64,000 nt of DNA from Gordionus sp. m RMFG-2023 (GCF_954871325.1 NC_088776.1:55903301-55967300); one strand, 5' to 3'. Shown: positions 48,791-61,727, numbered from the stretch's first letter. Notes: generated by a model not told the origin, from the letters alone. Translations and numbers: made by a program.

Positions 48791-51700
48791 ATGAATAAAT
48801 CTTTATCAATTTTACTCTTGATTGTTCTGATTTTCGGCCAGTCCCAAGGTAAATAAAATAATTATTAAAGTTATAAATATATGTTCTTATTTAATTTTTT
48901 TTATTTAGCTGCTGAAGGTAAATATGTAAAACTTTGTATAACAAATATAAGAAGATCATTTCAATTATGCATTTTTACTAGGATTTTCCAAATGAGAAAT
49001 AAAATTCCTCAAATTTTTTGAAAGATTAAATGATAAATAAGATAATACTCACATCATAAATGAGCGAATAAAAAGAGAGAAAAAAGGAATGGTAATTAAA
49101 TTAATTATTTATAACAGAATTGTAAAATTAAAGGAATCTCTGAACTTCAAAAAACCTGTAAAACATTAATAGAATAGTCTTGTTTCTTTATATATATACA
49201 TGAAATCTGAGAATATAGACAGTCTACGAAAATTTAATATTAATCTATAAGAAATTTTCCTCAAGCTTAAATATTTTTTATATAAATTATTTTACATATT
49301 CTGCAATGATTAAATTTTTTTAAATCAGAATTAATTTTAATTAATTTTATTTTCAACTTACTAGATTATAAATTATTATATAGTAAAGTAAAACTAATTG
49401 TTAAGGAACCAAATTCAAATTTAATCTATTGGATAGATTAAATTAACTAAAACATTTTTAGTAATATTGGAAATTATTTGCCAAAATTAATAATACGAGA
49501 GAACTAAAATTATACAAATTTCATCTTTTTTAACAAAATATAGATGACAAAGGTAATTAATTTTAATTAAAATTTTACACACTCTGAACTTCAAAAAATT
49601 TGTGAGACATCGAAGATAAAAAAAATATTGTCAGAAATATTAATGATATTTTTTTTAAACTTAATTTTTAATATAAAATTTCCCAAGTTTATATATTTTT
49701 TAAATAATTGTTAATTTATTTAAATTAATGTTATGTTATTTAAATTAATGTTATGTTATTTTAACTTTTTATAAATATTTAGAGTAAAAATTGGAAAAAA
49801 AATTTAAATTTGATGCTTCAAACTGTTGAGTAGATTGTTTTATTAACATTTTTAGTATATTAGAAATTATTTCTCAAAATTGGCATCACTTTCCGGGGAA
49901 AAAATTATACAACCACTAAAATATTAAAAAATTAAAATTGTTTATTTTAATGATTTGAATACTTATAATGGACACATTAAATATATTAATTAGCGAAATA
50001 ATTTTACGAAATAATTTTAAATATATAGTAGTACTATTACTATATAATAAATTGTATTAATTTTTACCTTTATATTCAATTAAGAAGTATAAAAAGATTT
50101 TTATCAATGTTAGAAGAGTCTTGTTCCTTTAAAAAAATAAATAAACATAAGAAAATTTAATATTAATTTTTGAAATTTTTTTTTACTAAAGCTTAAATTT
50201 TTATATTAATTACAATTAATATTATGCAATCATTAAAGATTTCAATCAAAATTTACTTAAATTAATATAATTTTCTGCTTATTTATATCATTTTTTTCAA
50301 AAAAGAGATTTAAAATTAATATTATGCAGAAATTAAAGAAATCGTACAATAATTCATTAAAAATTTTAAATAAAATAAGAATATAGCTAACTGAATTTTT
50401 CAAATTGTATTTTTAATGTTTATCAATAAAATCTAAATAACTAAATTAATTAAAAATTCAAATTTGATTTATTTTATAATAATTCAACTTATCTATAAGT
50501 AAAAAATTAGGATCCATCATAGTTACTTAATGTAAACATTTCTTTTATTTTTTAAAAATTTTATATATTTAAAATAACATGTAAACTATTTGTAAAATAA
50601 AAATTATATAAAAACTATATTAAATAAAATTAATAAAAAAAAGAATAAACAAATTTTTTTATATATTTAGTTGTATATCATCTTGAGCAAATAAAAATAA
50701 GATAGATAGAAATTAATTCTAATAATAATCAAATTTAATAAATACAAAAAGAAACAAATATTAAGTTCAATTTCTATATATAATATTGAGTAAAAGATGC
50801 CAAAAATAAGATTTTGAATTTAAAAAAATCTTAAAAACTTATATTTTGAAAGCTTCTCAAATTATTCACCTTTTATTTCCATTAATTATTAAAATGGAGT
50901 AATTTTGAAGATAAAGTAATTCTCTGAAATAAATCTGTGATAAGCTAAACTAGATGGAAAGGACTATAATGATTTTATTTTTTTTTCAAATTAATGAATA
51001 AAAGAATAAATATATAGAATAACTTGAAAGTGATGTGGTCTTTTTATTTGATAATATGGTTAAACAAGTGATCTTCTTATTGAATAATATGGTTATACAA
51101 AAGAAAATAAAAATAAATAAATTTTTATCTGTAGTAAATCAAAAATAATCATTCTTTATATATCTCGAAAATCAATTGTTTCCAATCACGTTATATAATT
51201 AACAACCTTTAATATATTATTACAATCTAAATATATCTTCTTTTCGCCTTAAGTGAAACATTTGTCAAAAAATAATATTAAACATAAATGTAATTGAAAA
51301 CACCACTTTAAATACATAATATAAGTTGTATCATACAACACAAATAAAAACCATATATTTTAAATCTTCATAAGGCTTATTATCTTGAGAAAAGACAATT
51401 TATCTAGCAACGATATTTAAAATAAATAAAAAAAACTTTAATTATGACATTATTGGTTTAGTTATCTAGTACATATTCTTTATTTTTTATACTAAAAAAT
51501 CTCTTATAACTTTCTATGATTTGTTTTATTTATGTTTATATTATTGATAAATTATTTAACCGAAATCTTTTATATTATAAACTTCTTTTCTTTAAATTAT
51601 ATTTAAACAGTTGAAAAAGCTGCTCAAATAGGTAATTTTTTGTATTATATCTTAAAACATATATAAAACTTAAGAGTTTGAATCTCTTTTACTAGATTTT

Positions 51701-54153
51701 TATTTCACCGTCTAATAAAACTAAAATCATGAGAGATATTTGTTTTGTAAATTAAATCAGACGCGTGCGCAATTCGAAAGCCAAAAATTAGAGATAATGG
51801 CTAAAATATTTTTCAAATATATTATTGACACCTACATGTTATAGCATTTATATTCAAATTTGCATTTATTTATCATATTCACTGAGAAATTAATATGCTA
51901 CTAATATATTCCATGAATATCGATTCCATATTTACTTAGCATTATATTGATCTAACATTTTGAAATTTCTCACAAAATTATTTAAAACATTTTCACTGCA
52001 ATTCTAAAGTAAAATATTTTTTTAAAAAAGACATCGATTTTATTGAAAATATATGAGAATAGCTGATATATTTGAACTTGTAGAAGTTAGAGCATAATAT
52101 ATGACGAATTTAATAGATTATATGTTAATTGTTGATTCAGAAACGTTCGAGTTTAATATTTGCCTACGATTCGCAGCAAGGTAAGCGTAGGTCAAAGAAT
52201 CTAAAATAAATCTCTTTGTCTCTCTCTTGTATACTTTTATGACCCAAATGAATGGGTTTTGATTAATCAGTCACTTACGAGTTTCCAAATATTATTACGC
52301 AGAATCCATTTCAAATCTGTTTAGAGGAAAAATGAAATATTTGGGATATTTTTATTGTGAGGTGAGATGTTAAAGTAGCATTAAGCATTACTAGCTGATT
52401 GCCAATTGTATTATAAAAGGTTAGATAAGGTTGATAATGGTCCAAAAGATATTATAGATGCATTGATTAATTTCCAACAAATTTTTATTATTCTCTTAAT
52501 ATATAAAAATTATTATATATTTTGGCAATTATATATAGTAGTACTACCAATAAAAGAACATTATAAGATTTAAAAAAACATACCTGAGAAGTAGTGGTTG
52601 TTTTAATAGGCTAGATTTGATCCGATTTTTAAAAATGGCTATTTAATATTTTAGCAAATATTGCCAAAGTCTCGAGATTTTGCCAACTTGGTAATACGAC
52701 ATTCTTTAAAAAAAATTTAGAGGAAAACAGTAATAAATTATAAATTTATGAATTCCACTCTGAACCTCGTAAAAACTGAGACATCGAAGATACAATAGAA
52801 ATCAGAAACATTAATGATATTTTTTTAAACTTATTTTTTTAATATATTTAATTAAATTAAGCCAAAAGATATGCTAAAAAAATTTAATATTAATCTATGA
52901 GAAATTGTCTCCTTTAATCTCCTCGCCTTGACCTGGGTATTTTCTTCGCTATCATATACTCATAAATTCTCACATTCTCTAATATTTTCTAAATAATTGA
53001 TATTTTTTATATAAATTATTATTCTTATTCTGCAATAATTAAGATTTGTTTAATCAGAATTTAAATTAATGAACTAAATGAATTGTCGACTATTATATAG
53101 TCAAGTAAATCTAATTTTTAAGGAACCAAATTCAAATTTGATCTGTTGGATAGATTAAATTCGTTAAAATATTTTTTAGTAAAATAGAAAATTATTAGTT
53201 AAAATTGGTAATACGACAGAACTAAAATTATACAAATTATATTTATTTAAGAAAAATTACAAAAGGAAGGTAATTAAAATTAATTATAAATTTATGAATT
53301 TAACTCTGAACCTCATAAAAACCTGTGAGACATTGACGATGAAAAAGAATTATCAGAAACATTAATATTTTTTATATATATTTTTAATATATTTTATTGA
53401 ATTAAACCAAAAGATTTGCTAAAAAATTTTAATATTAATATGTAAAAAAATTTCCTCAAGCTTATTTATTTTGAAAATAATTGCAAATTATTGTTACTTT
53501 TTGAATTAATTATTTAGAGTAAAAAAATTAGGAAATAAATTCAATTTGATATACTTCAATCCGTTGGGTAGATTGTTTTAAAAGCATTTTTAGTGTATTA
53601 AAAATTATTTTTCAAAATTGGCATCACACGCTAGGGAAAAAAAATATGCAACCACTAAAAGGAGATATTAAAAAAATAAAAATAAATTGTTTATTTTAAT
53701 TATTTGAAATACTAAAACCGGATATATAACTATATTAATATTCGAAAACATTTTAAATATATAGTATTTAACTCAAGAATAAATTGTATTTATTTTTACC
53801 ATTATATTCAGCATCCAAATATACATACAATAAATATAAAAACCTAATTGATTCATTAAGGAGTATAAAAATTTTTTTATCAATGTTGGAAGAGTCTTGT
53901 TCCTTAAAAATAAATAAACATGAAAAAATCTAATATTAAATTTTAGTAATTTCTCACTAAAGTTAAATTTTTAATTAATTACTATTTATTTTATAAATTA
54001 CAATTAATATTATGCAATCATTAAAGATTTCAATTAAAAATTATTTAATTTAATATAATTTACTCTTATACCATTCTATGATTCGTTTTATTCATATAAC
54101 AAACTTTCTTTCTTTAAATTATATATGAACAGTTAAACTAGCTGATGAAATAT
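48791..54153 (+). CDS. Candidate secreted-protein gene with micro-exons
   Basis: Exon 1 (48791-48848) encodes a classic signal peptide: Met, a Lys, then a run of Leu, Ile and Val ending IFGQSQ, and a GTAAAT donor in phase 1. Exon 2 (48909-48917) is 9 nt (CTGCTGAAG) between AG and GT. Exon 3 (51611-51631, 21 nt) encodes VEKAAQI. Exon 4 (54133-54153, 21 nt) encodes the related VKLADEI. Every predicted internal exon is a multiple of three and phase 1. Exons 3 and 4 lie in two homologous segments, so the second arose by duplication. No stop exon was identified. The organisation resembles micro-exon genes of schistosomes and bicycle effector genes of aphids, both known for short symmetric exons after a signal peptide. 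That is an analogy of architecture, not homology. Exon 1 is well supported; the rest is tentative. Confidence 0.45.
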
Positions 54154-54890
54154 GTAATTTTTTGTTTTATTTTTATCTCTTTTACTAGATTTTTATTTTA
54201 CCTACTAAAAAATTAAAATCATGAGAGATATTTGCTTTACATTTAATCAAAAGCCAGGCTGGGACAAAAGGAGGGGAAAAAATTTCTCCTTACCCAAAGC
54301 CAAAAACTCCAGATGCCGGCTAAAATATTTTTAAAAAATATTATTGATTGTTATATCTTATCGCATTTATATTCAAATATGCATTTATTTTTATTTTCAC
54401 AGCAGAAATTTATATTATTTCATTTTCACTGCAATACATATTTCAATAAAAAGATATCGATTTGATTGAGAATATAAAAATAGTTGATATATTTGAGCAA
54501 TGTATATGAGCAATTTCATATAATATATGTTAATATTAGTCAAAAGCAGAGTTCTATGTGAATTTAATATTAACCCGTGCTAAGGCAAGTTCTCATCATT
54601 CTAATATGTATGGGTTGATGAAAGAATATAAAATAAATCTCTTTGCCTCCCTATCTACCTTTTTAACCCAAATGAATGCAAGGTTTTGATTAATCAGACA
54701 TTTACAAGTCTGCAAATAATATTAAGCAGTATTCCTCCAAATCTATTTCAAATCTGGATAGAGGAAAAATTAAATATTTGGCATATTTTTATAGTAAAGA
54801 TGTTAAAGTAGCATTATGCTTTACTCTCTGAATGCAAAATATGGTATAAAAGGTTAAATATGGTAAATAATGGTCAACAAGGTGCATTCA
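49290..54890. repeat. Tandem intronic duplication carrying the 21-nt exon
   Basis: About 49290-52480 and 53020-54890 are diverged direct copies. Shared blocks, in order, include AAGGAACCAAATTCAAATTT, TTGGATAGATTAAATT, AAAATTGGCATCAC, GAAGAGTCTTGTTCC, the TTTCTTTAAATTATAT stretch before the 21-nt exon, TTTTACTAGATTTTTATTT and ATCATGAGAGATATTTG. The second copy lacks the equivalent of about 50280-51490. A short third match lies near 52740-52870. Confidence 0.75.
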
Positions 54891-54904
54891 TATTACAAAA
54901 CTAT

Positions 54905-57247
54905 CAGGGCCGTAGCAAGGAATTTTTAACTAAGGGTATCAGCTGCTCACTATTTTTTAAAATAAAACAAATAGTTAAGCATTCATAGAAATTTTGATAT
55001 TTTTATTAACAATTTATTAATGTAATATGAATACAAAATAATACTATATATATGACGATTTTTATTTATAAATTTTAACATAAATGAATTAAAGGATATT
55101 ATATTATTTATTTAACATAAGCCATCAATACTAAATTTTGATTACGTTGATTTTTCATCGACTCTCTAGTGCTCGATAGAACTATCTTTATTGTAGAGAA
55201 AGAGGTCACACAAGAAGCTGTTGGTACCCTAATGATGATGGCTGCTGAGTAGCATTTATACACTTCTTTAAATGCATGATTTTTTTACATAATATTTAGG
55301 ATATTTTTAAAATTCTGTGTTTATTTAACTTCTACAACTAATAATCCTTTAGCGATTTTCATTTCATGATATACATTCCATATTTAAGTTTAATAATGAT
55401 TCTAATCGGGCCATTTTATCCGATATAAAATAATCAAAGTCAAAAGGAGACAATGTATTAAAACATGATAGAAGATTATAGTCATCTTGTGTAAATCTAT
55501 TTTAAAAAACGATCAACACAAAGTAATCCATAATTTCATAATAATTCCTTTTTTAAAGAACTCCAATTGGAGTCTTTTTCACAATCAAATTTTAATTTGG
55601 ATTCGACTAAAAAATCTTGAAAATTTATAGGCGTTTTACGTGCCCCTGATGATTTGTGGAAAGAAATTAAATTTTGCTAAAGGTTCTTCAGCCTTAATTC
55701 TTCAAATCAAAAGAATTATCGCTTCTTTTATTTTTTTATTATATTGACAGTGGAATCATTACAATATTTAGTATCCACTAGATTAATACCTACTGACTGT
55801 ATTTACTTATTTAGTGGATCTATTGTTATTATATCTCATGAATTATAATGGCTAATATAACGTAATTTATATTAACGTAATGAGATAAAAGACCAGAGAC
55901 TTCGACTGAAACATGAGTGGAAACTTCTAAATTAAGAGTTCTATTTGAAAAGTAAAATAATACTTCACCAATACAAAATTCTCATAAATGATGCGAGATG
56001 TTTTTAAATGACCAGCTCTGGTCTAAAGGTCTCATAAGATATAACCTGTATATTTACAGGATTCTTTAAAATGTCTAAAAAATATACAATGCATTAGAAA
56101 AATCATAAAAATTAGAAATGATAACAATATTATACCAATTTTGAACCACAAGATACAACTTGTGGTTGTAGCATATAAACTTTTTTATTAATTTTTTTTT
56201 GAAGGATTTGCACTCCTCTATTTCGATCAGACAGGAAGTTTGTACCATTATATACCTGGCTTATTATATTCGTTGAATTAATATTTAACTCGTTAAGTTG
56301 CTTTAAAATGCATTCAGCAATGCTTTCAGTAGAAATACACTGAAAATTAATAATTCCTATTAAATTTTCTTGTATTCTCCAGAAAAAATATAGCGAATAA
56401 TTATGCTCAGGTTTTCCAAATCTGATGCATCTTTTACCTCATCAGCCTTAAGACAAAAAACGACATAAACTTTTTTTATATTAATCTGAGATGTTTCATG
56501 ACCATATCTTTCATAATTACTTCCTTTTGAATCTGGGATGATGTATATTGGGCATTTTTGGGTATTTCATAATTTTATTTAATCCAGGATCTTTTTAGAT
56601 GGTGTACAAAACATTGCTATAAATAGTCCAGAAGAATAAATTATGTTTTCATTTTTTGCAGGATCCGTAATTTTTGTTGAACCAGTCCTAAAAAGGTCAC
56701 TCATATATATTATGAAATAGTAGTGAATCAAATATTGATTTAAGATAATAAAGACTATATTATCACTTTTATTTTTAAAAAACTTCAATGAACAGTTATA
56801 AAAATAAAACAAAAAAATGTTGAAAATACTAGTTAAAAGAATATTAAAATTATAATTGACATATTACATCTATATTCTATATTAAAATAAGTAATTAAAT
56901 ATTTTTTCCTGTTTTTAATACTCCGTACTTTTTTTCACGAGTTTATATACATACAATAATTCTTAATATTATTTTTGTTAATATATATTTCCAATATATT
57001 TTTAAAATATAATTTTAGATGTTTAAAAAATTTATATTTTATTTAAAAAGTTTATTTGAGGAATATTTATTAAATAAGTATTCACTCCGATTATTTATAA
57101 TATTTAAATTTGGGTTTCGAAATTGTCATTATTTTATAGTTTACTTAATATATTAATGAAACCTAAATTACTCCTGGAATAATTTATACAAAAAAATTAA
57201 TTTTTACACCCCAACCCCCTCTAGAGTGAATTCCATATACGTGCCTG
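54905..57247 (-). mobile_element. Decayed hAT element with DUF4371/ZMYM-like transposase remnant
   Basis: The termini are CAGGGCCGTAGCAAGG and the inverted CAGGCACGTATATGG. The flanks CAAAACTA and CAAAACGC match at 6 of 8 positions. Minus-strand fragments of a hAT transposase survive. About 56460-56080 has DASDLENLSIIIRYIFSGEY, a TES-IAECIL-like block and DRNRGVQILQKKI, in shifting frames. About 55245-55148 has a C-terminal dimerisation block (TASCVTSFSTIKIVLSS). Multiple stops and frameshifts show it is dead. The 77-codon frame at 56579-56812 lies in its 5' region and is not recognised. Confidence 0.75.
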
Positions 57248-58620
57248 CAAAACGCTGTACACATATTTCCTAGCTTTCCATATGTATTATAATAAAAATT
57301 AATTCCCTACCTGAACACATTCATTTAAGTAACGTTAACAGTCTTAAATTTTGTCAAGAAAAACAAACCATTACTTAAGATTCGATATATGCTTTTCGTA
57401 ACAAGAAATATATTACTATTATAGACGATTTTTATTGAGGTGGGGACACTAACTTTATGCGGCAGAATTTCAATAAATACATAAATTTTACAAACTAAGA
57501 GACCAATTTATTTGGCCAAATTATTTTATTTTCTATTTTAAGCAATTATAATTCTTTTAATTTTCTTTTCTATAACTCAATTCGATATTTTTTGTAAATT
57601 TTTATCTTAGGGCTGTTACGTAAAAGAGAATAGAACTTAAAAAATTCAAATGATTATAACTATGCATTATAAATATTTATCTTTTTTTTCAACAAAAAGT
57701 GGCTATACCAGATAGTAAATTAATATATAATTTTAAAGTTCTTACTTAGTCTTCTATCACTATAATTCCATATTTTAAAGAGGAAATAAGTTAACTATTA
57801 ATAATTCAAAAATAAATCCTCTTTTCGTTACATCTACTTAATGGGATCTATAAAATGTCCCAGTTGAATTGACTCAAAAATGGCTATTTTAAATACTCGC
57901 TTTTCATATTATGTATAAGAATTACCCTTAGAAGAACGGCGCTAATAAAGAAATTAAACTTCTTTCATTAAAAAAATATCCTCTTTACTTTTTTAGATTG
58001 ATATTATTATTTGATAACAACTTGTCACTGCTCTTTCCTATATTAGGGTTAGAAGTTAAATAATTTTATTTCTTAACAACTTCAGTTGATACGCCTATCC
58101 CGATCATATTTTTAAATTAGATTCTTTTATTTCAAAGACTATTTTAATGACATTTTAATCGATTGTAGAAATTGATGAATGTGTACTTTTTGATGTATAA
58201 CGGATCCTAATTTTCCATCCTAGAAGAGTATTTTTTTTAATAGGAAAATTGATATGCGCTTTCATTTCTGTGCCGGTATTATAAATTAATTCCCTTGCTG
58301 AATGTCCCTTGACGCAACTAATATGATAAAATAATTTTTTTTAAATATTATTAAATATTTCCTGCTTAATGTATGATTTAATTTATTCAAATATTTATAG
58401 CAAGGGCCCAAAAAATAAGTATGTAAAGAAAAAATAGTATAGCATAATTAAATGTTAACAAAATTTTTAACTACTTTTTCAATAATTTATGCACAGCTAA
58501 ACAAATAATTACAATTTTCAAAAAAAATGTTTTAATTTTGCAACAAAAATTGTAATCAAAATTAATTATATAAAATTTTAATAAATTCTAGAAAATTTAA
58601 AAAATTTTTAATAATTAATC
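57248..58620. other. AT-rich spacer, no gene seen
   Basis: Featureless AT-rich sequence. The last 150 bp before 58788 become pyrimidine-rich (CTTTCTCGTTCGTTGCTCG, AACAGACCTCTCACAGG) and are probably the 5' untranslated region of the LINE that follows. Confidence 0.5.
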
Positions 58621-58787
58621 CTTTTTTTATTTGAAACCTCTCATATTGAGCATCTTTCTCGTTCGTTGCTCGATTTTTCTGACATACATATTCATCATTC
58701 CTTCGCTATTTTTGCACATCAATCAACAGACCTCTCACAGGTGCTTTTGCTTTATTATTGGCAGCATTTTTTTTATTTTTTATACCT

Positions 58788-61727
58788 ATGGCCATTCCCC
58801 ACGAACGCAAAATCTGCCCATCCTGCATGAAACCAATACATTTAACAAATGATGGAGAATTTTTTGTTCATGGACCAATCTCTAACAGGTGTCCGCATTC
58901 AAAACACACGCCTCTTTCTCAGATCACTTACTCGCTTCCCCCCCCTCTCATAGATTCTCCCTTAAACCAAGTAATCGGTGCCTCATTCTCAGATATTTTT
59001 CTTAATTCCACAAAACCAAGTATCATAACGAGAATACCCAAAGGAGCGAGAATACAAGTAGCTAAATCTCTCAGCAACTGCATATCTTCTCTTTTGCAAA
59101 ATTTTAACAAAGAAGAAGAATGGTTAAAATTTTTAAACTTTGGGTACAATACTTTCAAAATACCTGACATATCACTCCAAAAATCATTAACTCAACAAAT
59201 AAAAGATGCCTGTTTAAACATCAACACTCATCTTCATGAGTCCCATATCTTCAGACATCCCATAAACAAAAAAAAAATAACCCCACTTCAACAAAAAGCC
59301 TCATTGATTTCGAAGAAAATTGACAGTCTTAATATCAATGGGGCCCTCAAACTCATTTCAACCAATGACACTCTGGCGGAATCCAATTTAGAAACCTTAA
59401 TTAAGCTTCGATCAAAGCATCCCACAACAACATTTATGCCAATATTGCCCCAACCCTTCTCCCATTGTGCAGCAGATTTCACACAGGAAGAAGTAAGGAA
59501 AGCAATCCTATCTTTTCACCGGGATTCGGCTCATGGTCTAGATGGGATTAGACCAATTTTTTTACAGGACATTACCTCTCCTGTGATCTGTACACAGGTT
59601 TCAATTCTCACTAAAATCACAAACTTAGTCAACAAAATCCTAAATGGAGACGTACCCAGCTTTATTACCCCCTTACTATTCGGTGCCAGACTCATCGCAC
59701 TCCAAAAACCAAACAAGGACATTCGGCCCATCGCCATTGGTTCAACTTACCGTAGATTGGTCGCTAAATTAATCGCATCTAGAATCAAACACGATGCCGC
59801 ACACATTCTAAGCCCCTATCAACTTGGTGTAGGGATACCTGGTGGGTGTGAAGCTGCTGTGCACTTAACAAGAATTCACCTTGAAAATAACCCAAAAAAC
59901 GAATCCCTAGTAAAAATTGACTTCTCTAACGCCTACAACACTCTTTCGCGCAACACGTTCCTACATTCAACTTGCTTCCATTTCCCCGCTTATACCAAAT
60001 TTCTTTTCTCTTGCTACCAATCACCAACAATCTTACAATTCAACAAAGAAAAGATACTTTCTGTCGAGGGTATCCAACAAGGTGACCCTCTCGGATCCCT
60101 TCTCTTTAGTCTTGGAATCAATGACATGATAAAATCAATAAACTCTTCATGTACTCTATCGCTCCACGCTTGGTATATTGATGATGGAATCTTGAGTGGT
60201 CCCAGTAGTGAAATTGTCAAAGCTGTCACCATAATTAAAGAAATGGGCACAGCCATTGGACTTTCGCTTAACCAGAGCAAATCTGAATTCTCACTTTTAA
60301 ATTCTAATGCTCCCAACACTCACGATTTCAAATTCACATCAAGCGTTGAATTAACACATCTAGGATCGCCTGTTGGAGGACACGAGGCAATAAGCACCTT
60401 TCTTCATTCCACACTTGACATACTCCTTAAACTGGAGGACATCTTTACACTTCTTCCATCACACAAGTCCTTTTTTTTGCTAAAAAATTTCTTTTTTATA
60501 CCAAGGATTCTTTACGCACTTCGGTCAACACCAATTTTTAAATATCCTATTCCTCTCCAAACTTACGAAAAAGGAATAAAGGACTTAACCGAAAAAATAG
60601 TAAATATCAGATTCAACGAAACCGCTTGGGCCCAAGCAACTCTTCCAACCAAATTTGGTGGTCTCGGCATCAGATCTCCACTTGACTTAGCAACAACTAC
60701 TTTCATATCGAGTAGTCTCTTGACAAAGCTAATAACCACCGCCCATAATTCTAAAGAAGACCTTTCCTTAATCGTTGCTATGGATATTTGGAAAACAAGG
60801 ATCAATGCTGATTCTCATCCCCCCACAACCCATAAACAGAAAGACTGGGATGCACCAGTGGTTGCTCGCTGCGTTGAAACTCTCTTATCTAGCATGCAAT
60901 CTACCGACCGCACCCTATTCTCTTCCTTGCTCAATGGTACGGGACATGAGTTTCTTGAGGCCATCCCATCTACCAATCTTCAGCTTCAACTATCCAACAA
61001 TGAATTTACCCATGCCATCGGCATTCGTCTAAATTGTTCCATCACTCACCCCCACATCTGCTCAGGGTGCAACTCGCCAGTTGACTCGAAGGGTAGACAT
61101 AGTTTACATTGTCGCTCCTGCAATGGACGATTCATCAGACACAAGCAATGTAATACAATCATCCAACATGCTCTGAAATCCGCCCAAATTCCTTCCACGT
61201 TAGAACCACAGGGTCTTTTTAGATCTGACGGTAAACGTCCTGATGGGATCTCTCAAATCTTATGGAGGAGAGGCCAACTTTTGGTATGGGACTATTCCTG
61301 TATTGACCCCTTGGCCCCATCCAACCACGCCATCAACATCCTTGACCAGAAGGAACAACTTAAAATTTCTAAATACACAGAAATAATAAACGATCATTGC
61401 TTCATCCCAATCATATCAACCACTCTTGGCACCTTCGGCAAACTCGCCTTAGCATTTTTCAAAAACTTAGGATCACAAATCAGCAAACTCTCAGAAGAAC
61501 CACGAGAGGGTTTTTTTCTTCGTCAACGATTATCCATAGCGATTCACAAAGCTAATTATATCAGTTTCAATGGTAGCCTTCAAAGAGCTATCATAGACAA
61601 CGCTTACATCCCTTTTTCATTTTTGTTTCCCTGCGTCACACCATCTCCGTTCTTTTTTTTAATAGTATTATTATATATTTTTCAAACATTTTTAAATATA
61701 TTAAAATTTATTATAATGAAAATTTAA
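58788..61727 (+). CDS. Intact LINE: zinc finger, reverse transcriptase, restriction-like endonuclease
   Basis: This single 979-codon ORF encodes a non-LTR retrotransposon protein that nicks target DNA and primes reverse transcription there. Residues 9-35 hold a Cys/His finger (CPSCMKP, then HGPISNRCP). The reverse transcriptase includes HGLDGIRPIFL, SPYQLGVGIPGGCEAA, FSNAYNTLSR (about residue 375), QQGDPLGSLLFSL, a YIDD catalytic motif (about 463) and LSLNQSKSEF. The C-terminal part has a zinc knuckle (CSGC, H, C, about 757-775) and a PD-(D/E)XK-type endonuclease signature (KRPDG about 815, LLVWDYSCID about 833). I take ATG 58788 as the start because the frame upstream has no ATG. There is no frameshift, and base use is clearly less AT-rich than the surroundings. 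Restriction-like endonuclease LINEs (R2, CRE, NeSL, Hero and relatives) are often site-specific; no target such as rDNA is visible here. No poly(A) tail is obvious. Confidence 0.93.
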   Translation: MAIPHERKICPSCMKPIHLTNDGEFFVHGPISNRCPHSKHTPLSQITYSLPPPLIDSPLNQVIGASFSDIFLNSTKPSIITRIPKGARIQVAKSLSNCISSLLQNFNKEEEWLKFLNFGYNTFKIPDISLQKSLTQQIKDACLNINTHLHESHIFRHPINKKKITPLQQKASLISKKIDSLNINGALKLISTNDTLAESNLETLIKLRSKHPTTTFMPILPQPFSHCAADFTQEEVRKAILSFHRDSAHGLDGIRPIFLQDITSPVICTQVSILTKITNLVNKILNGDVPSFITPLLFGARLIALQKPNKDIRPIAIGSTYRRLVAKLIASRIKHDAAHILSPYQLGVGIPGGCEAAVHLTRIHLENNPKNESLVKIDFSNAYNTLSRNTFLHSTCFHFPAYTKFLFSCYQSPTILQFNKEKILSVEGIQQGDPLGSLLFSLGINDMIKSINSSCTLSLHAWYIDDGILSGPSSEIVKAVTIIKEMGTAIGLSLNQSKSEFSLLNSNAPNTHDFKFTSSVELTHLGSPVGGHEAISTFLHSTLDILLKLEDIFTLLPSHKSFFLLKNFFFIPRILYALRSTPIFKYPIPLQTYEKGIKDLTEKIVNIRFNETAWAQATLPTKFGGLGIRSPLDLATTTFISSSLLTKLITTAHNSKEDLSLIVAMDIWKTRINADSHPPTTHKQKDWDAPVVARCVETLLSSMQSTDRTLFSSLLNGTGHEFLEAIPSTNLQLQLSNNEFTHAIGIRLNCSITHPHICSGCNSPVDSKGRHSLHCRSCNGRFIRHKQCNTIIQHALKSAQIPSTLEPQGLFRSDGKRPDGISQILWRRGQLLVWDYSCIDPLAPSNHAINILDQKEQLKISKYTEIINDHCFIPIISTTLGTFGKLALAFFKNLGSQISKLSEEPREGFFLRQRLSIAIHKANYISFNGSLQRAIIDNAYIPFSFLFPCVTPSPFFFLIVLLYIFQTFLNILKFIIMKI

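Noticed and set aside
58928-60805. Several minus-strand frames of 64-101 codons
   Set aside because: Shadows of the intact LINE ORF on the plus strand, whose domain order is unmistakable.
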